A stretch of 25,311 bases of DNA, taken from positions 585 through 25,895 of the forward strand of contig DNXT01000497.1 in NCBI GenBank assembly GCA_003505795.1, in the 5' to 3' direction. The notes under the pieces are model-generated. The model saw only the letters and a program-made list of their open reading frames with translations. It was not told the origin of the DNA and did not search any database. Shown one piece after another: positions 22,801-25,311 of the stretch; the first letter of the stretch is position 1, and each line of letters begins with the position of its first letter. Source of the DNA: Lysobacteraceae bacterium (GTDB taxonomy: Bacteria; Pseudomonadota; Gammaproteobacteria; Xanthomonadales; Xanthomonadaceae). The position numbers and the translations under genes were made by a program.

Positions 22801-25311
22801 TCACGCCGGGGCGGCGTTCCTGGCGGCGATCCAGTCCTCGAGCGCCGCGGCCGAGAGCGGGCGCGAGAACAGGAAGCCCTGCACCACGCCGCAGCCGAGC
22901 TCCACCAGCAGCCGGCGCTGCTGCTCGTTCTCCACGCCTTCGGCGACGACATGCTTGTGCAGGCTTTCGCCGATCCGCAGCACCGAGTTGGTGAGCGCGC
23001 GCGCGGCCTTGCTGTGCTCGAGGTCGCGGACGAAGCTCATGTCGAGCTTGAGTTCGTTGATCGGCAGGCGGTGCAGGTGGCTGAGGCTGGAATAGCCGGT
23101 GCCGAAGTCGTCCAGCGAGAGCGCCAGCCCGGCCGCCTGCATGGCGTCGATGTTGTCCGACACGCCCGGCTGCGCGGACAGCATCACGCTCTCGGTCATT
23201 TCCAGGGTCAGGTCGGACGGCTGCAACGCGCGGCCGCGCAGGTGGCGCAGCAGGTCGTCCAGCAGCAGCGGGTCCTCGAAGTTGCTGGCCGACAGGTTGA
23301 CCGCGATGCGCGGCACGGCGACGCCGCGCGCGCGCCAGTCGGCGAGCTGGTCGCAGGCATTGCGCAGCACCCAGCGTCCGAGCTCGCCCATCAGGCCGCT
23401 TTCCTCGGCCAGCGGGATGAAGCGCGCCGGCGAGACCTGGCCGAGCTGCGGATGGCTCCAGCGCAGCAGCACCTCGACGCCGTACAGTGCGTGCGGCGCG
23501 GCGCTGGCGACCTGCGGCTGGTAGTGCAGCTCCAGCTGGTCGCGCCGTATCGCCTCGCGCAGCGCGGTTTCGAGCGCGACGCGCTCCTGCGCCAGGCGGT
23601 TCATGTCCGCACTGAAGAAGCGGAAGCTGCCACCGCCGTCGGTCTTGGCGCGGTGCATCGCCAGGTCGGCGTGGCGCAGCAGCGTGTCGATGTCGTGGCC
23701 GTCCTCGGGGAACATCGCCACGCCGATGCTGGCGCTCGGGTGCAGGGTCATGTGGCCGACCACCGACGGCGCGGCGATCGCGCCGAGCAGCCGCTCGGCG
23801 ATGCCGCCGGCCTGCTCGGCGGTGCATTGCGGCAGCGCCAGCACGAATTCGTCGCCGGCCTGGCGGCCGACCAGGTCGCCGGCGGCGAGGTTCTCGCCCA
23901 GGCGCTGGGTGATGTCGCGCAGCAGGCCGTCGCCGGCCGCGTGGCCCTGGGTCTCGTTGACGCGCTTGAAGCGGTCGACGTCGAGGAAGATCACCGCCAC
24001 GCTCCGGCCGTGGCTCTCGGCGCTGACCAGCAGCTGTTCGGCGCGCGCACTGAACATCATCCGGTTGGGCAGGCCGGTCAGCGAGTCGTAGAACGCGAGC
24101 TGGTGCATGCGCGCGCGCGACTGCTCGCGCTCCAGCGCCAGCGCGCACAGGTGCAGGCAGATCTCGGCGAGCTGGATGTGCCAGGGGTCGGGCTCGCCGG
24201 CCTGGCGGTAGTAGAAGGCGAAAGTGCCGAGCACGCGGCCGCCGCTGGACTTGATCGGGCTCGACCAGCAGGCCAGCAGCCCGTGCTGCTCGGCGATGCC
24301 GCGATAGCTTGCGAACAGCGGATCGGTGCGCGTGTCGGGGATGCTGACCGCGCGTCCGCGCCACGCGGCGGTGCCGCAGGCGCCCACGTCCGGCCCGATC
24401 CTGAGCCCGTTGACGCGGTCGGTGTAGTCGACCGGCATGCTCGGCGCCGCCAGCGGGCGCAGGCGCGCTTCGCTGTCCAGGCTGAGCACCGAGGCCATCA
24501 GCCCGGGCGCGACGCGCTCCAGCTCCAGGCAGATCAACTCCATCACCTCCTCGACCGGCTGCTCGCGCACCAGCGCGTCCAGCACGCGGGTGTGCAGCAC
24601 CTCGTGCATCTTGGTGTGGGTGATGTCGGTGAACACCGCCACCGCCATGCTCGCGGATTGGCCGTGCGGATCGACCGGATTGGAGGTGATCGACGTCCAC
24701 AGCGGGCGGCCGTCCTTGCGGTACAGCAGCAGGTCCGCGCTGAATTTCTGCCAGGCCTCGGCATGGTTGCGGATGCGCTGCACCGTGTCCGGGTCGCTGT
24801 GCGGCCCGCGCAGCACGTCCAGCACGCGCCGGCCGGTCATCTCCTTGGCGCTGTAGCCGAACACCCGGCTGAAGCCGGCGTTGACGTGGGCCACGCCCAG
24901 GTCCGGGCACAGCGTCAGGATCGCGTTGTCGCTGTGGTCCAGCGCGATCGCCAGCTGGCGGCGGTGCTCCTCCTCGGCACGCTGGCGGGTCACGTCGAGC
25001 ATGAACGCCACGCGCAGGCAGCCGTCGGCGTGGTGCAGCTGCGCCACGGTCACGGCCAGGGTGAGCATGCCGCCGTCGGCACGGACCAGCGGCACGTAGA
25101 TCGGCGCGGCATCGGCGGCGGAGCCGCCGCACACCTGCTGCAGCGCGGCATGCAGGGTGCCGGAGCCGAGCGACTGCACCGGCCTGCCCAGCACGTCGGC
25201 CTGCGTGGTCGCCCAGAACTGCTCGGCGGCGCGGTTGAAGAACACGATCCGCAGTTGCTGGTCGACCGCGACGATGCCGTAGGGCATCTGCTGCAGGTTC
25301 GCGGCCAGCGC
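22801..25311 (-). CDS. PAS-PAS-GAF-GGDEF-EAL cyclic di-GMP protein, N terminus outside window
   Basis: At least 836 residues; the frame is open at the right edge, so the Met at 25287 is probably internal. Numbering from that Met: PAS 1 (1-100), PAS 2 (110-226), GAF (235-385), GGDEF (395-555), EAL (565-818). The GGDEF motif reads AGDEF (477-481), with metal site DVDRF at 436-440. The RxxD inhibitory site that should precede it reads AAGD, so product inhibition is probably lost. The EAL domain looks complete: E605 in EVLLRW, EMTES with E699, DDFGTGYSSL with D726 and D727, KLD (747-749) and AEGVE (782-786). I predict an active cyclic di-GMP phosphodiesterase with an uncertain cyclase half. No membrane helix is visible. 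It probably acts with RpfG on the same second messenger. Confidence 0.93.
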   Translation of the reverse strand, partial: ALAANLQQMPYGIVAVDQQLRIVFFNRAAEQFWATTQADVLGRPVQSLGSGTLHAALQQVCGGSAADAAPIYVPLVRADGGMLTLAVTVAQLHHADGCLRVAFMLDVTRQRAEEEHRRQLAIALDHSDNAILTLCPDLGVAHVNAGFSRVFGYSAKEMTGRRVLDVLRGPHSDPDTVQRIRNHAEAWQKFSADLLLYRKDGRPLWTSITSNPVDPHGQSASMAVAVFTDITHTKMHEVLHTRVLDALVREQPVEEVMELICLELERVAPGLMASVLSLDSEARLRPLAAPSMPVDYTDRVNGLRIGPDVGACGTAAWRGRAVSIPDTRTDPLFASYRGIAEQHGLLACWSSPIKSSGGRVLGTFAFYYRQAGEPDPWHIQLAEICLHLCALALEREQSRARMHQLAFYDSLTGLPNRMMFSARAEQLLVSAESHGRSVAVIFLDVDRFKRVNETQGHAAGDGLLRDITQRLGENLAAGDLVGRQAGDEFVLALPQCTAEQAGGIAERLLGAIAAPSVVGHMTLHPSASIGVAMFPEDGHDIDTLLRHADLAMHRAKTDGGGSFRFFSADMNRLAQERVALETALREAIRRDQLELHYQPQVASAAPHALYGVEVLLRWSHPQLGQVSPARFIPLAEESGLMGELGRWVLRNACDQLADWRARGVAVPRIAVNLSASNFEDPLLLDDLLRHLRGRALQPSDLTLEMTESVMLSAQPGVSDNIDAMQAAGLALSLDDFGTGYSSLSHLHRLPINELKLDMSFVRDLEHSKAARALTNSVLRIGESLHKHVVAEGVENEQQRRLLVELGCGVVQGFLFSRPLSAAALEDWIAARNAAPA

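Overview
This window reads as a chromosomal segment from a GC-rich gammaproteobacterium of the Xanthomonadaceae/Lysobacteraceae (the Xanthomonas, Stenotrophomonas, Pseudoxanthomonas, Luteimonas and Lysobacter group). The main reason is the gene order prfB, lysS, rpfG, rpfC convergent with rpfF and rpfB, followed by an AcnA-type aconitase in the rpfA position. This is the rpf locus for diffusible signal factor (DSF) quorum sensing. Predicted lengths (RpfG 378 aa, RpfF 289 aa, RpfB 560 aa) match, from memory, the Xanthomonas campestris proteins. Family-typical extragenic palindromes support the assignment. I cannot resolve the genus.

Layout. Positions 1-2308 hold the 3' end of prfB and all of lysS, separated by an inverted array of GGGATT(C/G) units. 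Positions 2309-8474 are the DSF core. rpfG and rpfC form a plus-strand operon with overlapping start and stop codons and no rpfH. They converge on rpfF (6 bp gap), which lies downstream of rpfB on the minus strand with a probable intrinsic terminator between them. Positions 8591-11170 are accessory: a small lipoprotein gene, then an AIPR-family abortive-infection gene bracketed by two related inverted repeats. Positions 11187-17456 hold two divergent aconitase genes (acnA minus, acnB plus) with an AbrB/VapC-type toxin-antitoxin pair between them. Positions 17706-25311 hold an RsuA/RluF-type pseudouridine synthase, a 339-bp gene-free stretch of palindromic repeats, a RIO kinase, a TonB-dependent receptor and the C-terminal 836 residues of a PAS-PAS-GAF-GGDEF-EAL protein that runs off the right edge.

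How the genes work together. RpfF makes the cis-2-unsaturated fatty acid signal. RpfC senses it and also restrains RpfF through its receiver domain. RpfC passes phosphate to RpfG, whose HD-GYP domain hydrolyses cyclic di-GMP. RpfB is a fatty acyl-CoA ligase linked to signal turnover. The GGDEF-EAL protein at the right end is a second cyclic di-GMP enzyme, with an altered GGDEF motif and no visible inhibitory site.

The best candidate for something under-described is the AIPR gene. It carries both AIPR-core motifs and, at its N terminus, a Mrr-like restriction-nuclease signature (GGID then QxK). It stands alone, with no methylase or helicase partner, between paired palindromes inside an otherwise conserved quorum-sensing and aconitase locus. 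Other regulatory points are competing hairpins in the rpfG leader, a strong AT-rich promoter overlaid by palindromes in front of the toxin-antitoxin pair, and a 14-bp perfect palindrome upstream of the TonB receptor.
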